This document shows, one piece after another, positions 17,037 to 25,529 of a stretch of 64,000 nt of DNA. Numbering within the stretch: the stretch's first letter is position 1; every line of letters begins with the position of its first letter. The position numbers and the translations under genes were made by a program. Source of the DNA: Rhodococcus qingshengii JCM 15477 (GTDB lineage Bacteria > Actinomycetota > Actinomycetes > Mycobacteriales > Mycobacteriaceae); assembly GCF_023221595.1 (NCBI RefSeq), contig NZ_CP096563.1, positions 4,955,001 through 5,019,000 of the forward strand. The letters run 5' to 3'. The notes beneath the pieces are model-generated. The model ran no database searches. It was not told the DNA's origin and saw only the letters and a list, made by a program, of their open reading frames with translations.

Positions 17037-18269
17037 CTACAGTTTCCCGACGCGCGACCGGGGTGACACCCGCGGAGAGTAGACCGGAATGAAGCGGAAC
17101 ATCATCGCCGCGCCGGCGAACGACGTCGCGCCCAGAGCGGCGAATGCCCACCCGAGTGGGAGCACCGCGGCGAGTAGACCGATCGCGAGCGGCCCACCGA
17201 ACATGCCGGTGTCGTGCGTCAATCGCCATGCAGCGAGGAACTCGGCGCGTTCTTCGGGCGGGGCGATATCGGCACCGAGGGTCATGATCACGCCGTTGCC
17301 CAGTCCGTTGCCGATCCCCATCACGACAGCGACCACGGTCAATCCCACTGCACCCGTCGAGAACGGCAACAGTAGGTACGACACACCGATCACCGTCAGC
17401 GAAGGCACCGCGACCAGCCTGCGGCCGTATCGGTCCATGATGTGTCCGGCCGGGTACGAGCACAGCAGGTCCACGGCCGCACCGATACCGAAGATCACAC
17501 TCACCTGGGCTGCATCCAATCCGAGGTGCAATGCCCACAATGGAAGAACGGCCTCACGCGAAGCGCGGGCGGCGCCCATCAGAAGGGAGCCTGTCCCGAG
17601 CGTCGACAGAGCGGCACGATGACGGCGAAGGATCTCCGGGAGCGTAACGTGTCCGTGATCGCTGTTGCCTGCCTGCACCTTTCGTGGCGGGTCGGGAACG
17701 CGGGCCATCAGCGCCCCGGCGAGCACGACGCCCACCAACTGGACAAGGAATCCTCCGCGCGCTCCCACCAGGAGAATCACGCCGGCCCCGATGAGCGGTC
17801 CCAGGAAGAAACCCAACCGCCACATCGCAGCGAACGACGACATTGCTCGAGCCCGTAGACCGAGTGGCACGGTCTCGGCGAGGTAGCTCTGCCGCGCAAG
17901 GCCCCACACCGCATTCGCCAATCCGGTCAACAGTGCGCCGATACCGAGCATCCACGGAGTCTGTGCAAGGAGACAGATCACCACTCCTGTTGCACCCAAG
18001 GAACTTCCGCCGATGATCGACCTGCGCTCACCGAAGCGCGACACGATCCTGCCGGCGGGGAGGTCACCGAGTACGGCGCCCAAACCACCGAGTGCAACGA
18101 TCAGGCCGGCGACGGCAACCGAGGCACCCAGGTCGCGCGCGGTGACGGCCATGATGGGGGCAGCCGCACCCTGACCGATCCCGAAGATGGCCGCCGGTAC
18201 GAAAACCGTTGTGACCAGTGGCTTGAGACCGGCAATCGCCGGCTGTTCCTTGGGCAGTGTTTCCGTCAC
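17037..18269 (-). CDS. MFS transporter
   Basis: 410 residues with about twelve hydrophobic segments, the loop motif GDLPAGRIVSRFGERRSIIG (A-motif-like) after helix 2 and its second-half counterpart YPAGHIMDRYGRRLVAV. Major-facilitator exporter or importer in the inner membrane. It starts with GTG overlapping the stop of the upstream monooxygenase gene by 4 nt (GTGA), so it belongs to the same operon. A role in export of a product or analogue is possible; the substrate cannot be read from sequence. Confidence 0.88.
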   Translation of the reverse strand: MTETLPKEQPAIAGLKPLVTTVFVPAAIFGIGQGAAAPIMAVTARDLGASVAVAGLIVALGGLGAVLGDLPAGRIVSRFGERRSIIGGSSLGATGVVICLLAQTPWMLGIGALLTGLANAVWGLARQSYLAETVPLGLRARAMSSFAAMWRLGFFLGPLIGAGVILLVGARGGFLVQLVGVVLAGALMARVPDPPRKVQAGNSDHGHVTLPEILRRHRAALSTLGTGSLLMGAARASREAVLPLWALHLGLDAAQVSVIFGIGAAVDLLCSYPAGHIMDRYGRRLVAVPSLTVIGVSYLLLPFSTGAVGLTVVAVVMGIGNGLGNGVIMTLGADIAPPEERAEFLAAWRLTHDTGMFGGPLAIGLLAAVLPLGWAFAALGATSFAGAAMMFRFIPVYSPRVSPRSRVGKL

Positions 18270-19612
18270 GCGCTCACTTCTGCCGCGTCAGCGGCCCGCG
18301 AGAACCGATTCGCCGGACGATCGAGGCCGTAGTGACCCCGCAGGGTGGATTCCGTGTATTCGGTCCGGAAGAGCCCACGCGCCTGCAGAATCGGCACGAC
18401 CCGGTCGACGAACACCTCGAGCCCTCCGGGCAGATAGGGCGGCATGATGTTGAAGCCGTCCGCGGCGCCCTTGTCGAACCATTCGGTCAACTCGTCCGCG
18501 ACCTGCTCCGGTGTCCCGGCAAATGTCCGATGCCCACGGCCACCGCCGAGTTTGCCGATCAGTTCACGGACGGTGAGGTTTTCGCTCTCCGCAAGGTCTT
18601 TGACGAGCTGGTATCGACTCTTGTTTCCTTGGATGCGATCGATGTCCGGCAACGGTGGCAGCGGGGCATCCAGCGAATGCTCGGTGAGGTCGACGCCCAC
18701 CATGTTCGACAGTTGGCGCAGTGAGTACTCAGGTGAGATGAGATCCGTGAACGACTGCTCCAGTGCCTTGGCTTCTTCTTCCGTATCCGCGATGAAGGGA
18801 ACGATGCCTGGCAGCACCTTGATCTCGTCGGGACTACGCCCGTACTTGATCAGCCGCGCTTTGAGGTCGGTGTAGAAATCCTGCCCCTGCTCGAGTGTTC
18901 GTTGAGCGGTGAACACGGCTTCGGCATACCTCGCCGCGAAATCCTTACCGCTCTCGGAGGAACCGGCCTGTACAAGCAGCGGACGTCCCTGTGGAGACCT
19001 CGGCGAATTGAGCGGGCCAGCCACCGTGAATCGTTGACCGTCATGGTCGATGCGATGGACACGATCAGGATCGGCGAAGATTCCGGTCTCTTCGTCCAGG
19101 ACAACTGCCCCCTCTTCCCAGCTGTCCCAGAGTCCGAGCGTCACGTCGAGAAACTCCTCGGCGCGCTCGTAACGACCGCTGTGCGTCGGTACCGCATCGA
19201 GGCCGAAGTTCGCGGCCTCGTCGGCGCCGGCCGACGTCACGATGTTCCACCCGCCTCGTCCGCCACTGATGTGATCGAGGGAAGCGAACTTCCTTGCGAG
19301 AGTGTATGGATCGCTGTAACTGGTCGACGCGGTTGCAATCAGCCCCACCTTGTCGGTGGCCGCCGCGATCGCCGACAGCAAGGTGACGGGTTCGAAGATC
19401 GCCTGGGTGTTGTACTTGACCCGCGGGCCGACTGCTAGACCGTCGGCGAAGAACACCGAGTCCAGCTTTCCACGCTCGGCGATTCTCCCCAATTCCTGGA
19501 AGTGCTTGACGTCCAGGAGGTTGGCCGCATTTGTGCGTGGGTGGCGCCACGCCGCCTCATGATGGCCGACGCCCATCAGGAAGGCGTTCAGATGAAATTG
19601 TCGTTCGGACAT
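18266..19612 (-). CDS. NtaA/SnaA/DszA-type FMN-dependent monooxygenase
   Basis: 448 residues, ATG at 19612. Long luciferase-like monooxygenase with HEAAWRHPRTNAANLLDVKH, SVFFADGLAVGPR, VGLIATASTSYSDPYTLARK and SGGRGGWNIVTSAG, the SGGRxGWNxVTS block typical of the nitrilotriacetate/dibenzothiophene-sulfone/alkanesulfonate monooxygenases. It would use FMNH2 from a reductase. Being downstream of a sulfonate-type ABC transporter it probably desulfonates or otherwise cleaves the imported compound to release sulfur. No dedicated flavin reductase is visible in the window. Confidence 0.88.
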   Translation of the reverse strand: MSERQFHLNAFLMGVGHHEAAWRHPRTNAANLLDVKHFQELGRIAERGKLDSVFFADGLAVGPRVKYNTQAIFEPVTLLSAIAAATDKVGLIATASTSYSDPYTLARKFASLDHISGGRGGWNIVTSAGADEAANFGLDAVPTHSGRYERAEEFLDVTLGLWDSWEEGAVVLDEETGIFADPDRVHRIDHDGQRFTVAGPLNSPRSPQGRPLLVQAGSSESGKDFAARYAEAVFTAQRTLEQGQDFYTDLKARLIKYGRSPDEIKVLPGIVPFIADTEEEAKALEQSFTDLISPEYSLRQLSNMVGVDLTEHSLDAPLPPLPDIDRIQGNKSRYQLVKDLAESENLTVRELIGKLGGGRGHRTFAGTPEQVADELTEWFDKGAADGFNIMPPYLPGGLEVFVDRVVPILQARGLFRTEYTESTLRGHYGLDRPANRFSRAADAAEVSA

Positions 19613-19643
19613 GAGTTCGCAGAATCTTTCCGTGAATGTGTGG

Positions 19644-20516
19644 TCAGGTGGTGACGCGCCAGCGCGAGAGCCGACGTTCGATCAGGACCAGAATCGCGTT
19701 GATTGTCAGACCCAACAACGAGATCGCGACGATGCCCGCGTACATGTTCGGGATCTGGAAGTTGAGTTGTGAAGCGGTGATCAGATACCCGAGACCGGCT
19801 TTGGCCCCGACCATTTCGGCGGCGATCAGCACGAGAATCGACGACGCGGCTGCCATGCGGATACCCGTGAAGATCGTGGGAACAGCGGCGGGCAGAACCA
19901 CCTTCTGAAACAGCCGAATCGAGGAGAACCCCAGCGAGGCAGCGGACTTGATCAGGAGCGGATCGACCGTGCGCACACCCGAAATGGTGTTGAGCAGGAT
20001 CGGGAAGGTGCAGGCGTAGATCACCAGGGCGATCTTCGATTCCTCACCGATTCCGAGAATCAGCACGAAGACGGGAAGCAGCGCCAAGGCTGCTGTGTTG
20101 CGGAACAATTCGAGAATCGGGTTGAGGAAGTCGGAGACCGGGCGGTACCAGGCGATCGCAATTCCCAACGGAATCGCGATCGCGATGGCCACGAAGAAGC
20201 CGGTCAGCGCACGCGTCAGACTGGCGGAAACATGCTCTTGCAATTGTCCGTTCTCGGCGAGGGTGAAGAATGCGGACACAACTTCGGTGAAGGGCGGGAG
20301 GAAGACCTTGTCCACCAGCCCGAGCCGAGGTGCCGCTTCCCAGATCCCGAGGAAGATCGCGATCGCAATCGACGGCTTGGCAATCCGCCAGGCGGTGGAA
20401 CCAATGTAGCGCGCCGCCTTGCCGCCGGCCTGGCTCCGCTGCGCAATGTCAGGTGTTTTGTCGGCCAACGGTTTCGGAGCGGCGACCACCTCCGGCGTCG
20501 CCAATGCGCTAGACAT
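19644..20516 (-). CDS. ABC transporter permease, SsuC/TauC type
   Basis: 290 residues from the ATG at 20516, preceded by AAGGAGG and overlapping the upstream ATP-binding gene by 8 nt. A longer reading frame from 20618 runs inside that gene and is not used. Several hydrophobic segments and the EAA-type loop (SAASLGFSSIRLFQKVVLPA) match binding-protein-dependent permeases that import aliphatic sulfonates, taurine or nitrate. It forms the membrane channel together with the adjacent ATPase and lipoprotein. Confidence 0.9.
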   Translation of the reverse strand: MSSALATPEVVAAPKPLADKTPDIAQRSQAGGKAARYIGSTAWRIAKPSIAIAIFLGIWEAAPRLGLVDKVFLPPFTEVVSAFFTLAENGQLQEHVSASLTRALTGFFVAIAIAIPLGIAIAWYRPVSDFLNPILELFRNTAALALLPVFVLILGIGEESKIALVIYACTFPILLNTISGVRTVDPLLIKSAASLGFSSIRLFQKVVLPAAVPTIFTGIRMAAASSILVLIAAEMVGAKAGLGYLITASQLNFQIPNMYAGIVAISLLGLTINAILVLIERRLSRWRVTT

Positions 20517-21330
20517 GTGCAACCTCCTTGGCAGGATCGAGTTCGCCGGCCCGAGCGCGCTCGACTTCACCGTGCAGTAGCGTCCAGATCCGGTGCCGGA
20601 ACACTCGGAACTCCTCACCTGATCGCACGTCGTCGCCGGACCGGTCGATGTCGATGTCGACGATCGTCTTGACGCGCCCTGGCCTCGACGTCAGTACTGC
20701 AACACGCTGCCCGAGGTAGATGGCCTCGTCGATTCCGTGGGTGATGAACAGGATCGTCTTGCCGGTGGCCTTCCAGATGCGCAGAAGCTCGTCCTGCAGC
20801 GACTCTCGCGTCTGTGCGTCCAGCGCAGCAAATGGTTCGTCCATCAGCAACACTTCGGGGTCGAATGCCAGGCTGCGGGCGATCGCGACCCGCTGCTTCA
20901 TTCCACCGGACAACTCGTGCGGATAGCGATCCGCGAAACCTTGCAGACCGACCAGTTCGAGGTAATGCTCGGCGAGCTCGCGTCGCTCGCTCTTCTTCAC
21001 GCCCTTCGCTTCGAGTCCGAACTCGATGTTGTGACGTGCAGTTCGCCATGGAAGTAGCGCGTATTGCTGGAAGACGATTCCCCGATCCAAGCCTGGGCCC
21101 GTGATCTGCTTGCCGTCCAGAAGGATTCGACCGGAAGTGGGCGAACTGAGTCCTCCGAGGAGGTCCAGCAGAGTCGACTTGCCGCAACCACTCGGCCCGA
21201 CGAGGACCAGGAACTCCCCCGGCGCCACGTCGATGTTGATGTCCTCGACCGCGGTGAAAACTTCGTCGGTTCCACGAATGTCGAACTGTTTGGTGACGTG
21301 CTCGAGCCGTAGTTTCGGTTCTGTGCTCAT
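20509..21330 (-). CDS. ABC transporter ATP-binding protein, SsuB/TauB type
   Basis: 273 residues with Walker A VGPSGCGKSTLLDLL, signature LSGGMKQRVAIARSLA, Walker B VLLMDEPFAAL and the switch histidine in LFITHGIDEAIYL. Energises import through the adjacent permease. ATG at 21330 overlaps the stop of the binding-protein gene by 4 nt. Sequence alone does not separate sulfonate from nitrate or taurine transporters; the leader peptide and the neighbouring monooxygenase favour a sulfur source. Confidence 0.92.
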   Translation of the reverse strand: MSTEPKLRLEHVTKQFDIRGTDEVFTAVEDINIDVAPGEFLVLVGPSGCGKSTLLDLLGGLSSPTSGRILLDGKQITGPGLDRGIVFQQYALLPWRTARHNIEFGLEAKGVKKSERRELAEHYLELVGLQGFADRYPHELSGGMKQRVAIARSLAFDPEVLLMDEPFAALDAQTRESLQDELLRIWKATGKTILFITHGIDEAIYLGQRVAVLTSRPGRVKTIVDIDIDRSGDDVRSGEEFRVFRHRIWTLLHGEVERARAGELDPAKEVAHV

Positions 21331-22406
21331 TTTGCTGCCTCCAGTGCCTGTCCGTCAGCGCCGCTGTCGGGTGAATACGTTCCGTTGGCGTACGGGTTGA
21401 ATTCGTTGGTGTAGATGTCCGACGGCTTCAACTTTCCTTCTTCGAGTTCGCCGTTACGGGTGAGCCAGTCGATCCACGTGCTGATCTCGGTATCGGTGAT
21501 CGTTCCGCCGGGGCCGGCGACTCCTGGGCTCTTCCAGTAGCTGATGAGCTTGGTGTCCTCGTTGCGTCCGCGGCTGTTGATGATCGACGTCAGCTTCGCG
21601 ACCACTTCTTCTCGTGGGTGTGTCTGCGTCCAGCGGATGGCCCTCGCTGTTCCCTGCACGAAATCGGCGACCGCCTCCTTGTTCTGCGCGATGTAGTCGT
21701 CACGGAACACCAACGTGCCGTAGGTGAAGGAGCCGAACAACGATTCGTCCGTGAACAGCTCACGAAGGCCACCACGTTCTAGCGCGGAGTCACGGAAGAC
21801 CGAGCCGAGGGTGGCGACGTCGATCTGTCCCTGCCGCAACGCTTGTTCCGTGTTGACCGGCGGAACGACGATCAATTCAACCTGCTTGATCTCGTCCGGT
21901 GTAAGCCCCTCCCGCGCAAGCCATTCACGCACGACGAACTCGTGGTGCGCACCGAGGGTGTTCATCCCGACCTTCTTGCCGATCAGGTCCTTCGCCGATT
22001 TGATCGGACTGTCGTCGAGAACGTAGTACCCGTTGAAGCTCTCCTTGTCGGAGCCGTAGTACCCGATGACCGAGGTGATCGGTGAACCCGCGGAAGCCAA
22101 CTTCACCACCGCCCCGTTGAACGCTCCGCCGAACTCGGTTTGACCGGTCGCTGCGTTCTGAATGCTCTGAGGGCCGCTGGTCGTATCGCCGATCCAGTTG
22201 AGCTCCACGTCGTTGAAGTAGCCGAGGTCAGCGGCCAGTTCGGGGTAGATGACCTGTCCGGTGCTGCCCTCGTACCGCAGGACGGTCTTGCCGTCGGCGG
22301 TCTTGACCACTTCGTCGGAGGAGCCCGAGCAGGCAACGGCAAAACTGGACAGAGTGACAAGAGCGACGACCGCGGCTACCGAGCGCGCGAAACGAGGGCG
22401 AATCAT
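21327..22406 (-). CDS. ABC transporter substrate-binding lipoprotein (SsuA/TauA/NrtA class)
   Basis: 359 residues from the ATG at 22406. Signal peptide ends in a lipobox-like SFAVAC (Cys26 for lipid attachment). The mature part has the periplasmic-binding type II fold: TVLRYEGSTGQVIYPELAAD, SAKDLIGKKVGMNTLGAHHE, QGQIDVATLGSVFRDSALER. The long in-frame extension to 22901 is a shadow over the leader and the opposite sigma-factor gene. First structural gene of the minus-strand operon and the likely determinant of its substrate. Confidence 0.9.
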   Translation of the reverse strand: MIRPRFARSVAAVVALVTLSSFAVACSGSSDEVVKTADGKTVLRYEGSTGQVIYPELAADLGYFNDVELNWIGDTTSGPQSIQNAATGQTEFGGAFNGAVVKLASAGSPITSVIGYYGSDKESFNGYYVLDDSPIKSAKDLIGKKVGMNTLGAHHEFVVREWLAREGLTPDEIKQVELIVVPPVNTEQALRQGQIDVATLGSVFRDSALERGGLRELFTDESLFGSFTYGTLVFRDDYIAQNKEAVADFVQGTARAIRWTQTHPREEVVAKLTSIINSRGRNEDTKLISYWKSPGVAGPGGTITDTEISTWIDWLTRNGELEEGKLKPSDIYTNEFNPYANGTYSPDSGADGQALEAAK

Positions 22407-22506
22407 GAAGTTGCTTCCTGTAGAAGATGATTGGTTCAGTTCTCGGCTACACCTGTCCGGAGCGCCGTGTGCGGCACTCGGCACAGGCAGGTGTGGGAAT
22501 GTCAGT

Positions 22507-22551
22507 TCAACGACAACAGTTGAGCGACATGAGCGGGAAAGACCGAAACAC
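22507..22551 (-). CDS. Putative cysteine-responsive leader peptide
   Basis: A 14-codon frame, MFRSFPLMSLNCCR, ending in tandem cysteine codons before Arg and stop. GTG start with GGAG 6 nt upstream. It lies 100 nt ahead of the ABC binding-protein gene on the same strand. Short uORFs with terminal cysteine runs are known ahead of sulfur genes in mycobacteria, where ribosome stalling at cysteine codons under cysteine starvation raises downstream expression. An internal ATG would give the even shorter MSLNCCR. Function here is inferred from position, ribosome-binding site and the Cys-Cys end. Confidence 0.55.
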   Translation of the reverse strand: MFRSFPLMSLNCCR

Positions 22552-22682
22552 GTGAGACTCCAATGAATGTGCAGACAGGATCGAGCCGTGAGCAGTGCCG
22601 AAACCATACGTCGGCACCCACTACCTGGGTCAACGGTTACATTCATGCCGGATTTAATGTGTGAGGTCAGTATCATGAGGGC

Positions 22683-23645
22683 ATGCTTTCGCCGACGACT
22701 GCGCAGGACTTCGAGCAACACCGTGGCCACCTGACGTCGGTGGCCTACCGTCTCACCGGAAGTTTCAGCGACGCTCAGGATGCGGTGCAGGAGGCATGGA
22801 TACGCTTGCAAGTCGCACAATCGAGACAAGGAAGCGACCTCGAGATCCGCGAGCTGCGCGGATGGCTCACCACTGTTGTCGGTCGGATCTGCCTCGATCA
22901 TCTCAAATCGGCCGCGGTCAGAAGAGAAAGCTATGTCGGACAGTGGCTTCCGGAGCCGATCGTCACGCCCGTCGACGCCACCTCGGGCACACCCTCAGCG
23001 ACACCCGATCCGCTGGAGTACGTCGTGACGCAGGAACAGAATCGTTTTGCTGCCCTCGTCGTCCTGGACACCCTTACTCCCGCTCAACGCGTTGCCTTCG
23101 TCCTGCATGACGGCTTCGACGTGCCCTTCGCCGAGGTTGCGCGCATCCTCGACATCGAAGTAGCCACTGCCCGTCAGTTGGCCTCGCGGGCCCGTAAAGC
23201 CGCAGCGTCGGCGCCGGTCCCGGTCAGTAGCGAGGAGCATGCTGCTGCCGTCGAGCGATTGGTGACGGCTATCGCGAGTGGAGATCTGAACGCCGTGATA
23301 GGTGCACTCGATCCCGATGCCGTCCTGATCGGTGACGCAGGCGGAACTACCCGCACGGCTGTCAACATTGTGCGCGGCAGCGATCGTGTCGCGCGGTTCT
23401 ATCTGGGATTGGCCCGCAAGTACGGACCGGCAGCGGTGTTCTCGATGTCACCGGTTCTCGTCAACGGACAGCTCGGCGGTGTATTCGCCGGCTCACCAGG
23501 GGACGACCAGTACCCGCAGTTCGCCGCTCGCGTTGCCGGCTTCACTGTCCGCGACGGAGTCGTGTGCGCGGCCTACGACATTGCGAATCCAGCCAAGTTC
23601 AGCGCTGTGCCGATGCTCGATCACACCGAACCCGAACGCAAGTAG
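22683..23645 (+). CDS. SigJ-like ECF sigma factor with SnoaL-like C-terminal domain
   Basis: 320 residues. Region 2 (FEQHRGHLTSVAYRLTGSFS ... AQDAVQEAWIRLQ) and region 4 (LTPAQRVAFVLHDGFDVPFA, EVARILDIEVATARQLASRA) are intact. Residues about 185-320 form the extra SnoaL-like (NTF2-fold) domain (HAAAVERLVTAIASGDLNAV) known from the SigJ/ECF41 group, which has no separate anti-sigma factor and uses this domain for self-regulation. Its regulon is unknown. It is divergent from the ABC operon; the 276-base gap between holds the leader peptide and presumably both promoters. Confidence 0.9.
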   Translation: MLSPTTAQDFEQHRGHLTSVAYRLTGSFSDAQDAVQEAWIRLQVAQSRQGSDLEIRELRGWLTTVVGRICLDHLKSAAVRRESYVGQWLPEPIVTPVDATSGTPSATPDPLEYVVTQEQNRFAALVVLDTLTPAQRVAFVLHDGFDVPFAEVARILDIEVATARQLASRARKAAASAPVPVSSEEHAAAVERLVTAIASGDLNAVIGALDPDAVLIGDAGGTTRTAVNIVRGSDRVARFYLGLARKYGPAAVFSMSPVLVNGQLGGVFAGSPGDDQYPQFAARVAGFTVRDGVVCAAYDIANPAKFSAVPMLDHTEPERK

Positions 23646-25342
23646 CGAGACTCCCATTCCTCGAGGTGTGATCTGGACACCTGCGTGCCGAACCACAGTC
23701 GGTGCAGTACATCCGATCCCAGATGGTGCAATTCGGTGTGCGTCCTCCACTGCTGCGACGCCCACTCGGGTTCGTTGTGGGCGGCGTCGATCCCGGCCAT
23801 CGCGCTACCTCGCAGTTCGAAGTCCAGGTCCCGTCGAAGCTCCGAAAGCTCCGACCAATTCGCCTGTGGTGCATAGTGCCTCGCGCGAATTTCGGTCAGC
23901 AGCTTGAACAGGACGCTACCCGCCCGTTCGTCGACCCAGATCAGAGTGCGTCGATGCGCACCGCGCCCCACCGTCCACAGGACCACCAACGCCACGACGA
24001 CGCCGATTGCCGTCTCGAGCATGCGGCTGAGGATCAGATGTCGGACGGTCCCGTGCGCACCACCGGCCGCGCCGAGGAGAATCGCGAGGGCGGTGATGAA
24101 GATGACGGCTATCCCGTAATTCCGCACCAGGAACAGCTCGATCCCCGCCATCAGGACTGCAAGTACCGCCACCAACCACAGACCGGTCGGACTCCAGGAG
24201 TAGATGGCACCCAACAGAATCAACCCGAGGACGGTTCCGCCGATGCGGTGGATTCCGCGATAGGTGCCCAGTATTCGATCCGGTCCTTGATGAAGGACCA
24301 TCGCCGCGGCGATCACCGCCCAGTCCGGGCGATCGATGCCGAGCAGGACGGTGAGGGTTCCCGCCGCCATACAGGCAATGGACAGCCGAAGTGCCGTCAC
24401 CGACGCTCGGCTGGACGGATTGCAGGCGCGGAGGAACCGATATCGGATCGTCGGGTCGGGCAGAGGCGGGTGGGCCCCGACCTCGTCGACGTCGAACGCG
24501 GGGTCCGCCATGAGCTCCGGATCGTGGTCGTCGGAGATCGCTCTGGCCATCGAGATCTGCGCTCGTTCGAGTTCACGGGTCAACGGGTGGTCTTTCCCGA
24601 CGATTGCGCCGCGGTAAAGGCACTGCCACGCGTCGTGCAGCCGAAGTGCTGCAGCGTGGCGTTTGTCTCGCGTGAGTTCGGGTGGGGCGTACCTCGCCTG
24701 AGCGTCCGTGTACTCCGCAACGGCCGAGACGGCTGCCTGTACAGCGCTGCGTTCGACAGCTCTCGGTGCCCACAGGATTCCCGTCATCGAGACGACCACC
24801 GCGCTGATCCCACCGATTGCCGTCCACATCGCGACCTCGACCGGCGGCTGACCGGGAGTGGCGATCACGGAACTGATCTCGGTGGTGAGCAACAGAAAGA
24901 ACGCGCCCGGTGGACCCAATCGAAGCGCGTCGACGGTGAAGGCGCAGGTCGACACCACGACGGCCATGATCAGCACGACAAAGACCAGCAGCACCGTCGG
25001 CGCTCCCTCAGCGATGGCTCGGTGGACGGGCTCACCCACCGATGCCCCGACGAAGGACAGGATCGTCAGCGCCGTCGCAGCGATACCGACTGCCTTCCAC
25101 CTGCTCCGGTACGGACGACCCTCACCGTAGATCGATGCAAATGCACCGAGGCCGACCAGGAGCGAAGCAGACCCGAATCCGAGCAGTGTGGCGATGGCCG
25201 CCGGAATCGCCAGGGCGAGGGCGACGCGAACCGCTCCGGGGTACCTGTTTCCCACCGGCGGCAATCCGAACAGGACGCTGCGCGCCGGCCGCGGAGCCGG
25301 GAGGTTGGACTCGTGACCCGCTGATGTTTCTTCGGGGTCCAC
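23621..25342 (-). CDS. FUSC/aromatic-acid-exporter-like membrane protein
   Basis: 573 residues from the GTG at 25342, which has GAAGGA 7 nt upstream; an in-frame GTG at 25441 would add 33 disordered residues with a poor ribosome site. It has two blocks of hydrophobic helices (about 35-180 and 325-460), each followed by a soluble domain, the layout of FUSC/ArAE efflux proteins. The second block includes PDWAVIAAAMVLHQGPDRIL and GTYRGIHRIGGTVLGLILLG, the FUSC signature region. Probable efflux of aromatic or fatty compounds. Its 3' end overlaps the end of the convergent sigma gene by 25 nt. Confidence 0.85.
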   Translation of the reverse strand: MDPEETSAGHESNLPAPRPARSVLFGLPPVGNRYPGAVRVALALAIPAAIATLLGFGSASLLVGLGAFASIYGEGRPYRSRWKAVGIAATALTILSFVGASVGEPVHRAIAEGAPTVLLVFVVLIMAVVVSTCAFTVDALRLGPPGAFFLLLTTEISSVIATPGQPPVEVAMWTAIGGISAVVVSMTGILWAPRAVERSAVQAAVSAVAEYTDAQARYAPPELTRDKRHAAALRLHDAWQCLYRGAIVGKDHPLTRELERAQISMARAISDDHDPELMADPAFDVDEVGAHPPLPDPTIRYRFLRACNPSSRASVTALRLSIACMAAGTLTVLLGIDRPDWAVIAAAMVLHQGPDRILGTYRGIHRIGGTVLGLILLGAIYSWSPTGLWLVAVLAVLMAGIELFLVRNYGIAVIFITALAILLGAAGGAHGTVRHLILSRMLETAIGVVVALVVLWTVGRGAHRRTLIWVDERAGSVLFKLLTEIRARHYAPQANWSELSELRRDLDFELRGSAMAGIDAAHNEPEWASQQWRTHTELHHLGSDVLHRLWFGTQVSRSHLEEWESRYLRSGSV

Positions 25343-25448
25343 TGCCCATCCTTCGCGCCGGCCTGTTCGTGTCTGTGTCGTCCCATTCTTGCGGGCGGCC
25401 GACGTGGAATTCGAGGCGGGTCCGGAGGTCGATTCGACCACCCCTTTA

Positions 25449-25463
25449 TTGACACTATGTCAA
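25449..25463. promoter_or_regulatory. Operator-like palindrome between FUSC and acyl-CoA dehydrogenase genes
   Basis: TTGACA (25449-25454), 3-nt centre, TGTCAA (25458-25463): a perfect palindrome in the divergent spacer. It shares the TGACA/TGTCA half-site with the larger palindromes at 28062-28126, suggesting related TetR regulators. TTGACA may also serve as a -35 element. Confidence 0.45.
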
Positions 25464-25529
25464 CAGTGTGGATGATAGGTGGAGTCGGATCCGCTCGCGG
25501 GTCGCACTTCATCGATCGGGAGAATCACG

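Noticed and set aside
22407..22901. Long N-terminal extension of the ABC binding protein
   Set aside because: It crosses the opposite sigma-factor gene and hides the lipoprotein signal at the ATG 22406.
23702..25324. 540-codon plus-strand frame opposite the FUSC gene
   Set aside because: Antisense shadow with Arg/Asp/His-rich low-complexity composition; the minus frame has membrane helices and family motifs.
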